A stretch of DNA of 64,000 nt from Flavobacterium sp. IMCC34852 (GCF_030643905.1 NZ_CP121446.1:1860001-1924000), one strand, 5' to 3'. Counted from the stretch's first letter, positions 8,833-17,548 are shown. The notes: generated by a model from the letters alone, not told the origin. A program made the numbers and translations.

Positions 8833-9390
8833 TTATCTTTTGTTTGCCATTTCTCTTCTCTTGTTTATGATTCGCTGAAATGCTGAAGGAGTAATCCCAG
8901 TAACATTCTTAAATTGAGTACTCAAATGGGCAACACTGGAGTAATTAAGTTTAAAAGCAATTTCGGTTAAACTTAGTTGTCCGCTGACCATGAGTTGTTT
9001 GGCATATTCTATTTTTTGCATAATGATGTAATTTTCTATTGAAGTAAAGGTTACATCTGAAAACAAATTGGACAGATAGCCATAACTGTGACTCAATTTC
9101 TCTGCAAGATAAACAGAGCTTTTGATATTTACTAATTCAGGGCTGTGAATCATCTCTATGATGGTGTCTTTCATTTTTTGAACCAAAACGGTTTTTTGGT
9201 TTTCTATGATGTCAATACCGTATTCATGGAGTTCATCGGTGAATTCTCGGAATATTTTGGTGTTGGGTTTATCAAGAATTTCGACCTCACCGAATCCCAA
9301 AATTCGATGTTTGATATTGTGCTTGATAAGTTTTTCTTCTAAAACCTTACGGCAAACAGTATTAAAGTCAAATTTGATGAAAATTTTCAT
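8833..9390 (-). CDS. AraC-family transcriptional regulator
   Basis: A 185-residue protein. The C-terminal 100 residues are two helix-turn-helix motifs of the AraC/XylS type (LAEKLSHSYGYLSNLFSDV and LTEIAFKLNYSSVAHLSTQFKNVTGITPSAFQ). The N-terminal 75 residues look like an alternating beta-alpha domain (IFIKFDF, VCRKVLEEKL, HRILGFGEVEIL, FREFTDELHEY, IDII), not a cupin. It is the first gene of the operon, 3 bases before the receiver gene. It is probably the DNA-binding output of the module, but how the receiver reaches it is not visible. Confidence 0.9.
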   Translation of the reverse strand: MKIFIKFDFNTVCRKVLEEKLIKHNIKHRILGFGEVEILDKPNTKIFREFTDELHEYGIDIIENQKTVLVQKMKDTIIEMIHSPELVNIKSSVYLAEKLSHSYGYLSNLFSDVTFTSIENYIIMQKIEYAKQLMVSGQLSLTEIAFKLNYSSVAHLSTQFKNVTGITPSAFQRIINKRREMANKR

Positions 9391-9440
9391 AAATGAATTC
9401 GGATTATTATTGTTTATAAAAGTAACAAAATATTTCCATC

Positions 9441-9470
9441 AAAAAAGCCGTAAATGAATACGGCTTTTTT
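9441..9470. terminator. Terminator-like hairpin between divergent genes
   Basis: A 12-bp arm pair (GCCGTA/TACGGC core with A6/T6 flanks, 6-nt loop) looks like a classic bidirectional terminator. It lies between two divergently transcribed genes, where no annotated transcript would need it. It could end a short unannotated transcript from either side, or attenuate the AraC operon. Confidence 0.5.
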
Positions 9471-9478
9471 TCTCTCTC

Positions 9479-9569
9479 TAACCCCAACTTTTATTGTTGC
9501 CAACAATAATTAAGGCATTACTTATTATTAGCTTCACAAAGATATTTCAGCAATAAAAGTTAGGCGTTA
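9479..9569. repeat. Long imperfect nested inverted repeat, attC-like in shape
   Basis: The outer arms are 9479-9499 and 9548-9569; within them AACTTTTATTG[T/C]TG pairs over 14 bases with one mismatch and the ends read TAAC and GTTAGGCGTTA. Inner arms (9505-9514 with 9521-9529) form a second stem. The right end GTTAGGC fits the GTTRRRY core of integron attC sites, but the left end CCCCAAC does not fit RYYYAAC exactly, and no integrase is in the window. It may also be a relic of a small mobile repeat. Confidence 0.35.
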
Positions 9570-9620
9570 TATAATTTTCAGCTTATGTTATAAAATTTTC
9601 ACTTTTCACATTTCAATTAG

Positions 9621-9628
9621 TAACTTTG
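9621..9628 (+). promoter_or_regulatory. -7 element for pyrF
   Basis: TAACTTTG is a perfect TAnnTTTG match 18 bases before the pyrF ATG. The -33 position carries TTTTC, one base from consensus. Confidence 0.6.
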
Positions 9629-9646
9629 CCGCACAACTACTAGAAA

Positions 9647-10462
9647 ATGACAACAACACAACTCGTTCAACAAATCCGCCAAAAAAAATCCTTTCTCTGT
9701 ATAGGTTTGGATGTTGATTTAAACAAAATCCCACAGCATTTATTGGCACTGGAAGATCCGATTTTTGAATTCAACAAAGCCATTATCGATGCTACACACG
9801 ATTTGTGTGTTTCCTATAAACCCAATACAGCTTTCTATGAAGCTTATGGTTTAAAAGGTTGGCAATCGCTTCAAAAAACGATTACTTATTTAAATGAAAA
9901 GCATTCCGAAATTTTTACCATAGCCGATGCAAAACGCGGCGATATTGGCAATACTTCTTCGATGTATGCTAAAGCTTTTCTGGAAGATTTAAACTTTGAT
10001 TCTGTTACTGTTGCGCCTTATATGGGTAAAGATTCGGTGGAACCTTTTTTGGCTTTTGAAAACAAACACACTATCATGTTGGCTTTAACATCAAACGAAG
10101 GCGCTTTTGATTTTCAAACCAAAAGTATTGATGGTGAAGAATTGTATAAAACCGTTATCAAAACATCCAAAACTTGGAAAAACAGCCAAAATTTAATGTA
10201 TGTTGTGGGCGCTACCAAAGCAGAATATTTCACGGAAATTCGTAAAATAGTACCCAATAGTTTCTTATTAGTACCCGGTGTTGGCGCGCAAGGCGGAAGT
10301 CTTTCAGAAGTTTGCCAATACGGAATGAATGAAGAAGTCGGTTTGTTAATCAACTCCTCGCGAGCAATTATTTATGCTTCAAAAGGAACTGACTTTGCCC
10401 AAAAGGCTAGGGAAGAAGCCCTAAAACTGCAACTTGAAATGGAGTCAATTTTGAAATTATAA
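9647..10462 (+). CDS. pyrF: Orotidine 5'-phosphate decarboxylase (type 2)
   Basis: This enzyme converts OMP to UMP, the last step of de novo UMP synthesis. Its 271 residues and the motif [18 protein letters not shown] (near residue 98, with the catalytic Lys/Asp pair), together with the central [15 protein letters not shown] and C-terminal [11 protein letters not shown], place it in the longer type 2 subfamily, not the 230-residue E. coli type. The promoter is directly upstream. The following gene begins two codons after its stop in the same frame, so co-transcription is likely. Confidence 0.96.
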   Translation: MTTTQLVQQIRQKKSFLCIGLDVDLNKIPQHLLALEDPIFEFNKAIIDATHDLCVSYKPNTAFYEAYGLKGWQSLQKTITYLNEKHSEIFTIADAKRGDIGNTSSMYAKAFLEDLNFDSVTVAPYMGKDSVEPFLAFENKHTIMLALTSNEGAFDFQTKSIDGEELYKTVIKTSKTWKNSQNLMYVVGATKAEYFTEIRKIVPNSFLLVPGVGAQGGSLSEVCQYGMNEEVGLLINSSRAIIYASKGTDFAQKAREEALKLQLEMESILKL

Positions 10463-10468
10463 GCCATT

Positions 10469-11278
10469 TTGAACACATTTACTGACCAACTCGGAAGCCA
10501 TCACAGTTTTGAAAAAACACCAAAGCGAATCGTTTCTTTGGTTCCTTCGCAAACGGAGTTATTATATGATTTGGGTTTAGAGGAAAGTATTGTTGGCATT
10601 ACCAAATTCTGCGTTCATCCGTTTCATTTTAAATCGACCAAAAAAATTATCGGCGGCACCAAGAAAGTCCATTTTGAAAAAATCAGGTTATTACAGCCTG
10701 ATATCATCATTGCCAATAAAGAAGAAAATACAATTGAAATTGTAGATGAGTTGTCTAGAATCTGTCCGGTTTGGGTTACTGAAATTGTTACCTTAGATGA
10801 CAATCTGAAAATGATAGCCGATTTCGGTACACTTTTTAACAAAAGAACCGAAGCAAAGAAATGGACAGACAAAATCAATTTTGCACACACCGATTTTCAA
10901 CAGTTTATTAAAGACAAACCCTTGAATAAAGTCGCTTATTTTATTTGGGCCAATCCTTATATGGTTGCCGGCGGTGATACTTTTATCAATGAAATGTTGA
11001 AGCTGAATAAATTCGAAAATATTTATGATAATCATCCCAAATACGAAGGAAGGTATCCTGAAGTGATTATCCAGAAAATGCGCATCCAAGGCGATCCCGA
11101 TTTGGTTTTATTGTCTTCAGAACCTTTTCCGTTTACCGATGAGCATGCCTTTGAATTAGGACGATTTACCCATCACGCGAAGACGGTTTTTGTAGATGGT
11201 GAAATGTTTTCCTGGTACGGAAGTCGTATTGTTAAAGCCTTTGGTTATTTTAAAATGCTTCATGAAAAAATAGCCTAA
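10469..11278 (+). CDS. BtuF-like helical-backbone metal receptor, no signal peptide
   Basis: A 269-residue protein of the ABC-transporter periplasmic-binding-protein type (BtuF/FecB fold): KRIVSLVPSQTELLYDLGLEE at the start, LLQPDIIIANKEEN in the first lobe, and a long linking helix around 120-150. It has no signal peptide, so a cytoplasmic location or another role must be considered. No ATG is available: the frame opens right after the pyrF TAA, leaving TTG at 10469 (or ATT one codon earlier) as start. Cobalamin or a metal chelate is the family ligand; there are no permease or ATPase genes nearby. Confidence 0.75.
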   Translation: MNTFTDQLGSHHSFEKTPKRIVSLVPSQTELLYDLGLEESIVGITKFCVHPFHFKSTKKIIGGTKKVHFEKIRLLQPDIIIANKEENTIEIVDELSRICPVWVTEIVTLDDNLKMIADFGTLFNKRTEAKKWTDKINFAHTDFQQFIKDKPLNKVAYFIWANPYMVAGGDTFINEMLKLNKFENIYDNHPKYEGRYPEVIIQKMRIQGDPDLVLLSSEPFPFTDEHAFELGRFTHHAKTVFVDGEMFSWYGSRIVKAFGYFKMLHEKIA

Positions 11279-11307
11279 AAAAAAACCGATGCTTTCCCAA
11301 GCACCGG
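11277..11307 (-). terminator. Terminator between convergent genes
   Basis: The stem CCGATGCTT/AAGCACCGG (one mismatch, 4-nt loop) is followed on the minus strand by nine T residues, so it chiefly ends the DUF4197 transcript. It overlaps the stop of the BtuF-like gene. Confidence 0.6.
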
Positions 11308-11445
11308 CAATCTTTTAACTAACCTAACCAAATAATAAAAAACCAATTTATTACACTACAAAGATAAGTCGTGTTTTTAAGTTCTTATGTTAAGGTTTTG
11401 TTATACTTATGTTATTGATTTCTAAAATTTTAATAAAACGATTAA

Positions 11446-12180
11446 CTACTTTTTGTCTTGTTTGGCAAATACTTTTTTTAGTAAATCAGTACTTCTAGCA
11501 TTTAGATTGGTTCGAATGTCTTTTTCTTCTACAGCTATCATTTTAAAGACGCCTTCTAAAGCTTTGTTGGTGGTATAATCGGTTAAATCGGGATTGACTT
11601 TGGTAACCAATGGTAAACTGTTATACTTTTTAATAATGTTGGCCCAAACTTTATCTGCGCCAACTTTAGCAAACGAATTTTGAATAACCGGATTGAATTT
11701 GGCGTACAACGGATTGGTTGTTTCGGTTTGCAAATAAGAGGTTGCCGCATTTTCGTTACCCATCAGTATATTTTTAGCATCGGTAAAACTCATGTTTTTT
11801 ACGGCATCTATAAAAATAGGCGTCGATTCTTTCACTGCATCTTCAGCCGCTCGATTCAGCATTAAAATACCTTTGTCTGCCAAAGAGCTCATGCCCATTT
11901 TACGCAAGGTTTTATCTACTTTTTGAAGTTCCTCGGGCAATAAAATTTTGACCATTTCATTTTTGTAGAATCCGTCAACAGCCGTCAATTTGGTTACTTG
12001 TTTTTCAATGCCTTTGTTTAAAGCTTCTTTCAATCCTTGAGAGATATCCACATTGCTCAACGAACCCAAACCGGTTGAAGTTGTTTTGGAAGGAACGGCT
12101 TTTTTAATTTCGTCTAAAATTTTAATTTGTGAAAAACCTACTGTAGGGATTAAAAGGAGTAAAGCGATTTTTGTTTTCAT
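11446..12180 (-). CDS. DUF4197 exported protein
   Basis: A 244-residue protein from the ATG at 12180; an upstream in-frame ATG adds 11 polar residues before the signal peptide and is less likely. Residues 1-17 are a signal peptide (LLLLIPTVGFSQ). The mature part is all-helical, with GLKEALNKGIEKQV, GILMLNRAAEDAVKES and the C-terminal DYTTNKALEGVFKMIAVEEKDIR, diagnostic of DUF4197. Function is unknown, with a periplasmic location expected. It stands alone, convergent with the BtuF-like gene. Confidence 0.85.
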   Translation of the reverse strand: MKTKIALLLLIPTVGFSQIKILDEIKKAVPSKTTSTGLGSLSNVDISQGLKEALNKGIEKQVTKLTAVDGFYKNEMVKILLPEELQKVDKTLRKMGMSSLADKGILMLNRAAEDAVKESTPIFIDAVKNMSFTDAKNILMGNENAATSYLQTETTNPLYAKFNPVIQNSFAKVGADKVWANIIKKYNSLPLVTKVNPDLTDYTTNKALEGVFKMIAVEEKDIRTNLNARSTDLLKKVFAKQDKK

Positions 12181-12355
12181 AGTCGTATTCTTTTGTTTTT
12201 CAAAAGTAAGCAATCTTCATGCCGAAAAAAGCTGGGTTATTCTTAATTTAATCATTCTTTCTAAAACTGAGTTTTGATTTTATTTTTCAGATTTTAAATG
12301 GGAGTTTTTTAATAATTCTGTAAATTGCACCCTCAAAACAGACACTTATTTAACA

Positions 12356-15300
12356 ATGGTTCAAGAACAGCCCTATATTCCTAAAAATAAAGTAAGAATT
12401 GTTACTGCAGCTTCCCTTTTTGACGGTCACGATGCCGCCATCAACATTATGCGACGTATTATCCAAGCGACTGGAGTGGAAGTAATTCACTTGGGTCACG
12501 ATCGAAGCGTAGAAGAAGTAGTAAATACAGCCATACAAGAAGATGCGAATGCCATAGCTATGACTTCCTACCAAGGCGGACACAATGAGTATTTCAAATA
12601 TATGTTCGATTTATTGAAGGAAAAAGGAGCCGGTCATATCAAAATTTTCGGTGGTGGCGGTGGTGTAATTTTGCCAACTGAGATTTCAGAATTGCACGAA
12701 TACGGCATTACCCGAATCTATTCACCGGATGATGGTCGCGCTATGGGATTGCAAGGGATGATTAACGATTTGGTAAAACAAGCCGATTTTCCGGTGGGCA
12801 ATGAACTTAATGGCGAAATCAATCACTTAGAGGAAAAGAATCCAACGGCGATTGCCCGTATAATTTCTTCGGCAGAAAATTTCCCAGAAGTAGCCAAAGA
12901 AACACTCGACACCATCCATAAAAAAAATGAAACGACTCACATTCCTGTTTTGGGAATTACCGGAACGGGTGGTGCCGGAAAATCGTCTTTAGTAGATGAA
13001 TTGGTGCGCCGATTTTTAATCGACTTCCCGGGAAAAACCATCGGATTGATTTCAGTCGATCCTTCCAAGAGAAAAACCGGAGGAGCATTATTGGGAGACA
13101 GAATTCGAATGAATGCCATCAATAATCCAAGAGTTTACATGCGTTCATTGGCAACAAGACAATCTAATTTGGCTCTATCGAAATATGTAAACGAAGCGAT
13201 TCAGGTCTTGAAAGCCGCGAAATATGATATCATCATCTTAGAAACTTCGGGTATCGGACAAAGCGATACCGAAATTTTAGAACATTCGGATGTGTCGCTA
13301 TATGTAATGACACCTGAATTTGGTGCCGCAACGCAATTAGAGAAAATCGACATGCTTGATTTTGCCGATTTGGTAGCGATTAATAAATTTGACAAACGCG
13401 GGGCGCTGGATGCGATTCGCGATGTAAAAAAGCAATACCAACGCAATCACAATCTTTGGGATACTAATCCGGATGATATGCCGGTAATCGGGACGATTGC
13501 TTCGCAGTTTAATGATCCGGGCATGAATACACTCTACAAAAAAATCATGGATAAGATTGTTGAAAAAACCGGAGCCGATTTAAAATCGACTTTCGAAATC
13601 ACCCGTGAAATGAGTGAGAAGATATTCGTAATTCCACCACACAGAACCCGTTATTTATCTGAGATTGCTGAGAACAACCGCAAGTATGACGAGACGGTTT
13701 TAACCCAAGTGGAAGTGGCTCAAAAGCTTTACGGAATCTATAAAACAATAGAATCTGTTAGCAAAAAACAAGTGAATATCGACAAAGCCGGAATTGAAGT
13801 TAACAGTTTGAATTTCAATGACGATAACAAGGACTTCTTAAATCTATTGGTTAAAGAATTTGATAGGGTAAAAATGAACCTTGATCCATTCAATTGGGAA
13901 ATAATCCTGACATGGAACGACAAAGTCAACAAATACAAAAATCCGGTATACAGCTTTAAAGTCCGCGACAAAGAAATCAAAATTGAAACGCATACCGAAA
14001 GTTTATCTCACTCACAAATTCCAAAAGTAGCCTTGCCCAAATACCAAGCTTGGGGCGATATTTTGAAATGGAATTTACAAGAGAATGTACCGGGTGAATT
14101 CCCGTTTGCTTCAGGCTTGTATCCATTCAAAAGAGAAGGCGAAGATCCAACGCGTATGTTTGCCGGAGAAGGCGGACCGGAAAGAACCAACCGTCGTTTT
14201 CATTACGTTTCCCTCGGAATGCCTGCTAAACGTTTGTCAACAGCTTTTGACTCTGTTACTTTATACGGAAATGATCCCGATTTGCGTCCGGATATTTACG
14301 GTAAAATCGGTAATGCCGGAGTTTCTATTTGTTGTTTAGATGATGCGAAGAAGTTGTATTCCGGTTTCGATTTGAGTCACGCCATGACTTCGGTTTCTAT
14401 GACCATTAATGGTCCGGCGCCGATGTTATTGGGATTCTTTATGAATGCCGCCATCGACCAAAACTGTGAAAAGTATATTATTGAGAACAATCTTCAGGTT
14501 GAAATTGAAGAGAAAATCAACGAAATCTATAAAGCCAAGAAAGTAGCACGACCAAGATACAACGGCGAATTACCCAAAGGGAACAATGGACTTGGCTTAA
14601 TGCTTTTGGGCGTAACCGGTGACCAAGTTTTGCCCAAAGAAATCTATGACGATATTAAAATCAAAACGCTTACCCAAGTCCGAGGAACAGTTCAAGCTGA
14701 CATTTTAAAAGAAGACCAAGCGCAAAACACTTGTATTTTCTCGACGGAATTTGCCTTGCGATTGATGGGTGATGTTCAGGAATATTTTATCCAAAAGAAT
14801 GTGCGTAATTTCTATTCGGTTTCGATTTCGGGTTACCATATAGCCGAAGCAGGAGCGAACCCGATTACGCAATTGGCCTTTACGTTGGCGAATGGTTTCA
14901 CTTATGTAGAATACTATTTAAGTCGCGGGATGAACATCAACGATTTTGGGCCAAACTTATCGTTCTTCTTCTCAAACGGAATCGACCCTGAATATGCGGT
15001 TATCGGAAGAGTAGCGCGTAAAATTTGGGCGAAAGCCATGAAAAATAAATACGGAGCCAATGAAAGAGCGCAGATGTTGAAATACCACATCCAAACTTCG
15101 GGACGTTCATTACACGCTCAAGAAATTGACTTCAACGACATTCGTACCACTTTACAAGCGTTATATGCGATTTATGACAACTGTAATTCATTGCACACTA
15201 ATGCGTATGACGAAGCGATTACTACGCCAACGGAAGAATCAGTGCGCAGAGCAATGGCGATTCAGTTGATTATCAATAAGGAATTAGGATTGGCTAAAAA

Positions 15301-15781
15301 CGAAAATCCAATACAAGGTTCGTTTATTATAGAAGAATTAACCGATTTGGTAGAAGAAGCCGTGTTACAAGAATTCGACCGCATTACAGAACGTGGCGGT
15401 GTTTTAGGTGCTATGGAAACCATGTACCAAAGAAGCAAAATTCAGGAAGAAAGTTTGTATTACGAAACCTTGAAACATACCGGGGAATTCCCAATCATCG
15501 GTGTAAATACTTTTTTGAGTTCCAAAGGTTCGCCGACGGTTGTTCCGGCAGAAGTGATTCGAGCCACCGAGGAAGAGAAACAATTCCAAATCAAAACTTT
15601 GGAAACTTTACACAATGCGAACTCAGGTTTAGAAGAAGAACAATTGGAGATGCTTCAAGATGCCGCTATTAACAACAAAAACTTATTTGAAAGATTGATG
15701 GAAGCCACGAAATATTGTTCATTAGGCCAAATTACTTCTGCTTTGTTTGAAGTTGGCGGTCAGTATCGACGCAATATGTAA
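12356..15781 (+). CDS. icmF: Fused isobutyryl-CoA mutase
   Basis: A 1141-residue adenosylcobalamin enzyme that interconverts isobutyryl-CoA and n-butyryl-CoA. Domain order is B12-binding (about 10-150, Asp23/His25 in FDGHDAA), a MeaB-like GTPase chaperone (P-loop GTGGAGKSS near 207; [17 protein letters not shown]) and the substrate barrel (about 560-1141). At the position of the substrate-binding Arg of methylmalonyl-CoA mutase (VRNT) it has Gln ([11 protein letters not shown]), the isobutyryl type. The GTPase loads and protects the cofactor. It is monocistronic, ends at a strong terminator, and has role in branched-chain amino acid or fatty acid carbon flow. Confidence 0.93.
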   Translation: MVQEQPYIPKNKVRIVTAASLFDGHDAAINIMRRIIQATGVEVIHLGHDRSVEEVVNTAIQEDANAIAMTSYQGGHNEYFKYMFDLLKEKGAGHIKIFGGGGGVILPTEISELHEYGITRIYSPDDGRAMGLQGMINDLVKQADFPVGNELNGEINHLEEKNPTAIARIISSAENFPEVAKETLDTIHKKNETTHIPVLGITGTGGAGKSSLVDELVRRFLIDFPGKTIGLISVDPSKRKTGGALLGDRIRMNAINNPRVYMRSLATRQSNLALSKYVNEAIQVLKAAKYDIIILETSGIGQSDTEILEHSDVSLYVMTPEFGAATQLEKIDMLDFADLVAINKFDKRGALDAIRDVKKQYQRNHNLWDTNPDDMPVIGTIASQFNDPGMNTLYKKIMDKIVEKTGADLKSTFEITREMSEKIFVIPPHRTRYLSEIAENNRKYDETVLTQVEVAQKLYGIYKTIESVSKKQVNIDKAGIEVNSLNFNDDNKDFLNLLVKEFDRVKMNLDPFNWEIILTWNDKVNKYKNPVYSFKVRDKEIKIETHTESLSHSQIPKVALPKYQAWGDILKWNLQENVPGEFPFASGLYPFKREGEDPTRMFAGEGGPERTNRRFHYVSLGMPAKRLSTAFDSVTLYGNDPDLRPDIYGKIGNAGVSICCLDDAKKLYSGFDLSHAMTSVSMTINGPAPMLLGFFMNAAIDQNCEKYIIENNLQVEIEEKINEIYKAKKVARPRYNGELPKGNNGLGLMLLGVTGDQVLPKEIYDDIKIKTLTQVRGTVQADILKEDQAQNTCIFSTEFALRLMGDVQEYFIQKNVRNFYSVSISGYHIAEAGANPITQLAFTLANGFTYVEYYLSRGMNINDFGPNLSFFFSNGIDPEYAVIGRVARKIWAKAMKNKYGANERAQMLKYHIQTSGRSLHAQEIDFNDIRTTLQALYAIYDNCNSLHTNAYDEAITTPTEESVRRAMAIQLIINKELGLAKNENPIQGSFIIEELTDLVEEAVLQEFDRITERGGVLGAMETMYQRSKIQEESLYYETLKHTGEFPIIGVNTFLSSKGSPTVVPAEVIRATEEEKQFQIKTLETLHNANSGLEEEQLEMLQDAAINNKNLFERLMEATKYCSLGQITSALFEVGGQYRRNM

Positions 15782-15798
15782 ATAACGATTTTAGGTAT

Positions 15799-15831
15799 AA
15801 AAAAACCTCACATTATTGTGAGGTTTTTTTA
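15799..15831. terminator. Bidirectional terminator after icmF
   Basis: A perfect stem (AACCTCACA/TGTGAGGTT, 4-nt loop) is flanked by A7 and T7. It serves icmF and also the convergent 48-residue gene, whose stop codon lies inside its T run. Confidence 0.9.
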
Positions 15832-15975
15832 TTTTTCATCTTTATGCTCATTAAATTTCCTTACCATTGTTTTTAACAGTTCGGCACGAGCGGCTTTCTT
15901 AGCTTTTTCCTTATCTTGCGCCTTGTGAAGTTTATCGTTGTGCGCTTTGATGTTTTTCGGATTATTTCTTCCCAT
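15829..15975 (-). CDS. Small highly charged hypothetical protein (48 aa)
   Basis: This gene is too short for usual ORF calling. Translation from the ATG at 15975 to the TAA at 15829 gives 48 residues beginning MGRNNPKNIKAHNDK and rich in Lys, Ala and Arg. A helix with alternating Lys/Ala (DKEKAKKAARAELLK) dominates, so nucleic-acid or ribosome association is possible. I recognise no domain. Support comes from the clean frame, the well-placed terminator and the ATG following a gene-free region. Confidence 0.6.
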   Translation of the reverse strand: MGRNNPKNIKAHNDKLHKAQDKEKAKKAARAELLKTMVRKFNEHKDEK

Positions 15976-16107
15976 TCGTCAAAAGTACAAATTTTTGTTA
16001 AAAAGAAAGTTTGGCATCAATATTGAACTGCCCAAAATATCAATCATTTAAAATTATAAACCATGAAATCGAAGATTCACGAATACCAAAAAAACAATTT
16101 TTCTACC

Positions 16108-16620
16108 ATGAGTAAAAAAATTACCCTTATTTTAGCTTTTATCGGGATGATAACGCTTCAAAGTTGTACTGTTAATGAAGACAACGGAAATGGAATAGAC
16201 AATGACACTATCAGTGAAGTTTTTGAATATGGAAATGTAAATTTTTTACCGAATGACTATACTTCAGTATTGGTTTTTCCTCATTCAATTTATAACTCTG
16301 ATATGGTTTTGGTTTACCGATTGTCAGGTACTTTTCAAGGCGAAGATGTTTGGAAACCACTACCGGAAACTTATTATTTCGGAGACGGAACTTTAGACTT
16401 ACGCTATGATTTCGACTTCACCCGATTTGACGCACAAGTTTTCATGGAAGGTTTTGATTTGGCCGGAGTAAGTTCAAGTTACAGATTAAATCAAGTATTT
16501 AGAGTGGTGGTAATCCCGGCTTATTTTGGAAACAAGACCACCGGAGTAAACTTAAAGGATTACAAGGCTGTGGTAAAAGCATTCAACATTGATGAAAGCA
16601 AAATTATCAAAGTAAAATAA
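16108..16620 (+). CDS. Hypothetical lipoprotein
   Basis: A 170-residue protein from the ATG at 16108; an in-frame ATG at 16063 would add 15 polar residues. The signal (KKITLILAFIGMITLQSC) ends in the lipobox LQSC, so residue Cys20 would be lipidated. The mature part has Asp/Asn/Gly linkers and then a beta-rich domain (YTSVLVFPHSIY, VLVYRLSG, FRVVVIPAYFG). I recognise no family. It ends at a terminator, so it is not co-transcribed with the Cys-rich peptide downstream. Confidence 0.65.
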   Translation: MSKKITLILAFIGMITLQSCTVNEDNGNGIDNDTISEVFEYGNVNFLPNDYTSVLVFPHSIYNSDMVLVYRLSGTFQGEDVWKPLPETYYFGDGTLDLRYDFDFTRFDAQVFMEGFDLAGVSSSYRLNQVFRVVVIPAYFGNKTTGVNLKDYKAVVKAFNIDESKIIKVK

Positions 16621-16639
16621 ATTAAATGCACAAGAATTG

Positions 16640-16664
16640 AAGCGGACATGAGTCCGCTTTTTTT
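16640..16664 (+). terminator. Terminator after the lipoprotein gene
   Basis: An AAGCGGAC/GTCCGCTT stem with a 4-nt loop is followed by a run of seven T residues. It separates the lipoprotein gene from the Cys-rich peptide/SigZ unit. Confidence 0.88.
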
Positions 16665-16678
16665 ATGGTTTTATGTTG

Positions 16679-16686
16679 TAACTTTG
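16679..16686 (+). promoter_or_regulatory. -7 element for the Cys-rich peptide/SigZ unit
   Basis: TAACTTTG is a perfect TAnnTTTG match, but no TTTG is found at the -33 distance. The stretch 16714-16755 between it and the ATG holds three GTC words (GCGTCC, ATGTCT, GGGTCT) and GTCTAATGGGTATAA, which resembles the CGTC-type -10 elements of ECF sigma promoters. Both housekeeping and SigZ-dependent starts are possible. Confidence 0.4.
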
Positions 16687-16771
16687 ATATAATTTAAAAA
16701 AAAGTGATTTTGTTTTGCGTCCTTTTAATGTCTTTTGGGTCTAATGGGTATAACATTAAAATCATAGTATC

Positions 16772-16876
16772 ATGAAAACGAACGAAACATGCACCTGTCA
16801 ATGTGCTTCATGTCAAGAATGTAATTGTACCGGTTGTACCTGCGAAAATTGTACTTGTACCAACTGTTCTTGTTAA
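16772..16876 (+). CDS. 34-residue cysteine-rich metallothionein-like peptide
   Basis: The frame ATG (16772) to TAA (16874-16876) encodes 34 residues, of which 12 are cysteine: positions 7, 9, 11, 14, 17, 19, 22, 24, 27, 29, 32 and 34. The spacing is a regular alternation of one and two residues between cysteines, and there are no hydrophobic or aromatic residues, only Thr, Asn, Gln, Glu, Ser, Gly and Ala. This is what short metallothioneins of the fungal copper type look like, and differs from the BmtA/SmtA zinc metallothioneins with aromatic and His residues. A metal-sequestering role is inferred. The gene is followed by a 16-bp hairpin and then by sigZ. A Cys-rich peptide precursor is the alternative. 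Confidence 0.75.
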   Translation: MKTNETCTCQCASCQECNCTGCTCENCTCTNCSC

Positions 16877-16882
16877 ATAACC

Positions 16883-16921
16883 AACAACCTTGTTACTCTT
16901 GAGTAGCAAGGTTGTTATTTT
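16883..16921 (+). terminator. Hairpin terminator/attenuator between the Cys-rich peptide and sigZ
   Basis: Arms 16883-16898 and 16901-16916 match over 16 bases with one mismatch, followed by ATTTTT. It fills nearly all of the 48 bases between the two genes and ends a few bases before the sigZ ATG, so sigZ can have no promoter of its own here and would depend on read-through. Confidence 0.8.
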
Positions 16922-16924
16922 TAA

Positions 16925-17500
16925 ATGATTATGAAGAAAGACACTATTTTGCCAACTCCATTTACTTCTGAGTTTTTATGGGAAAGCTATTCCCAAGATT
17001 TGAAGCGCTATGTTTTCAGTCAGATTAAAGACGAAGACACAACTAATGATGTGCTTCAGGAAATATTCATCAAAATCCATCTTAACATTGATGCTTTGCA
17101 AAAAAAAGAAAGCGTCAAGTCTTGGGTTTTTACCATTGCTCACAATACTTTGATGAATTTTTTAAATAAGAAATCGGTGCCGTTCGCCATTGGTGAAGTT
17201 ACGGATGACTTTTCGACAGAAGAAGAAGTTCACTCCGCCAAAAGTTGTTTGTTACCACTAATTAAAAACCTTCCCGATAAATACAGAGAACCTTTGCTGT
17301 TAAGCGAAATTAAAGGCAAGAAACAAGCTGAAGTTGCTGATTTGTTAGGAATTTCACTTTCCGGTGCCAAATCGAGAATCCAACGCGGGCGAAAATTATT
17401 GCAACAAGGTTTTATGGATTGTTGTCATTATAAATTAAATGAAGATGGTTTTTTAGTAGGTGAACACCAAGATAAAGCAGATTGTAAAATGTGTAAATAA
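16925..17500 (+). CDS. sigZ: SigZ-type ECF RNA polymerase sigma factor
   Basis: A 191-residue sigma-70 family protein (the ATG two codons downstream is also possible). Region 2 spans about 15-80 (LKRYVFSQIKDEDTTNDVLQEIFIKIH, SWVFTIAHN) and region 4 about 105-160 (LPDKYREPLLLSEIKGKKQAEVADLLGISLSGAKSRIQRG). The tail carries Cys166-Cys167 and Cys187-x2-Cys190, the CC...CxxC tail I associate with SigZ. A metal or redox response by the tail is inferred. There is no anti-sigma gene. The gene sits 48 bases after the Cys-rich peptide gene with a hairpin in between, suggesting a shared transcript. Confidence 0.88.
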   Translation: MIMKKDTILPTPFTSEFLWESYSQDLKRYVFSQIKDEDTTNDVLQEIFIKIHLNIDALQKKESVKSWVFTIAHNTLMNFLNKKSVPFAIGEVTDDFSTEEEVHSAKSCLLPLIKNLPDKYREPLLLSEIKGKKQAEVADLLGISLSGAKSRIQRGRKLLQQGFMDCCHYKLNEDGFLVGEHQDKADCKMCK

Positions 17501-17529
17501 AAAACCATCCTGAGAAGGATGGTTTTTTT
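17499..17529. terminator. Bidirectional terminator after sigZ
   Basis: A CCATCCT/AGGATGG stem with a 4-nt loop and flanking A and T runs ends sigZ and the convergent alpha-oxoamine synthase gene. Confidence 0.88.
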
Positions 17530-17548
17530 ATTATAATCTAATGTTTAT

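Noticed and set aside
10460..10471. Frameshift or nonsense mutation joining pyrF and the BtuF-like gene
   Set aside because: Both proteins are full length for their families and unrelated in function; the TAA is a normal stop.
12937..13122. Minus-strand frames within icmF
   Set aside because: Several short antisense frames occur only because the 3.4-kb gene is long; none has a signal of its own.
16063..16107. Upstream ATG for the lipoprotein at 16108
   Set aside because: It would add 15 polar residues before a well-formed lipoprotein signal; kept only as an alternative.
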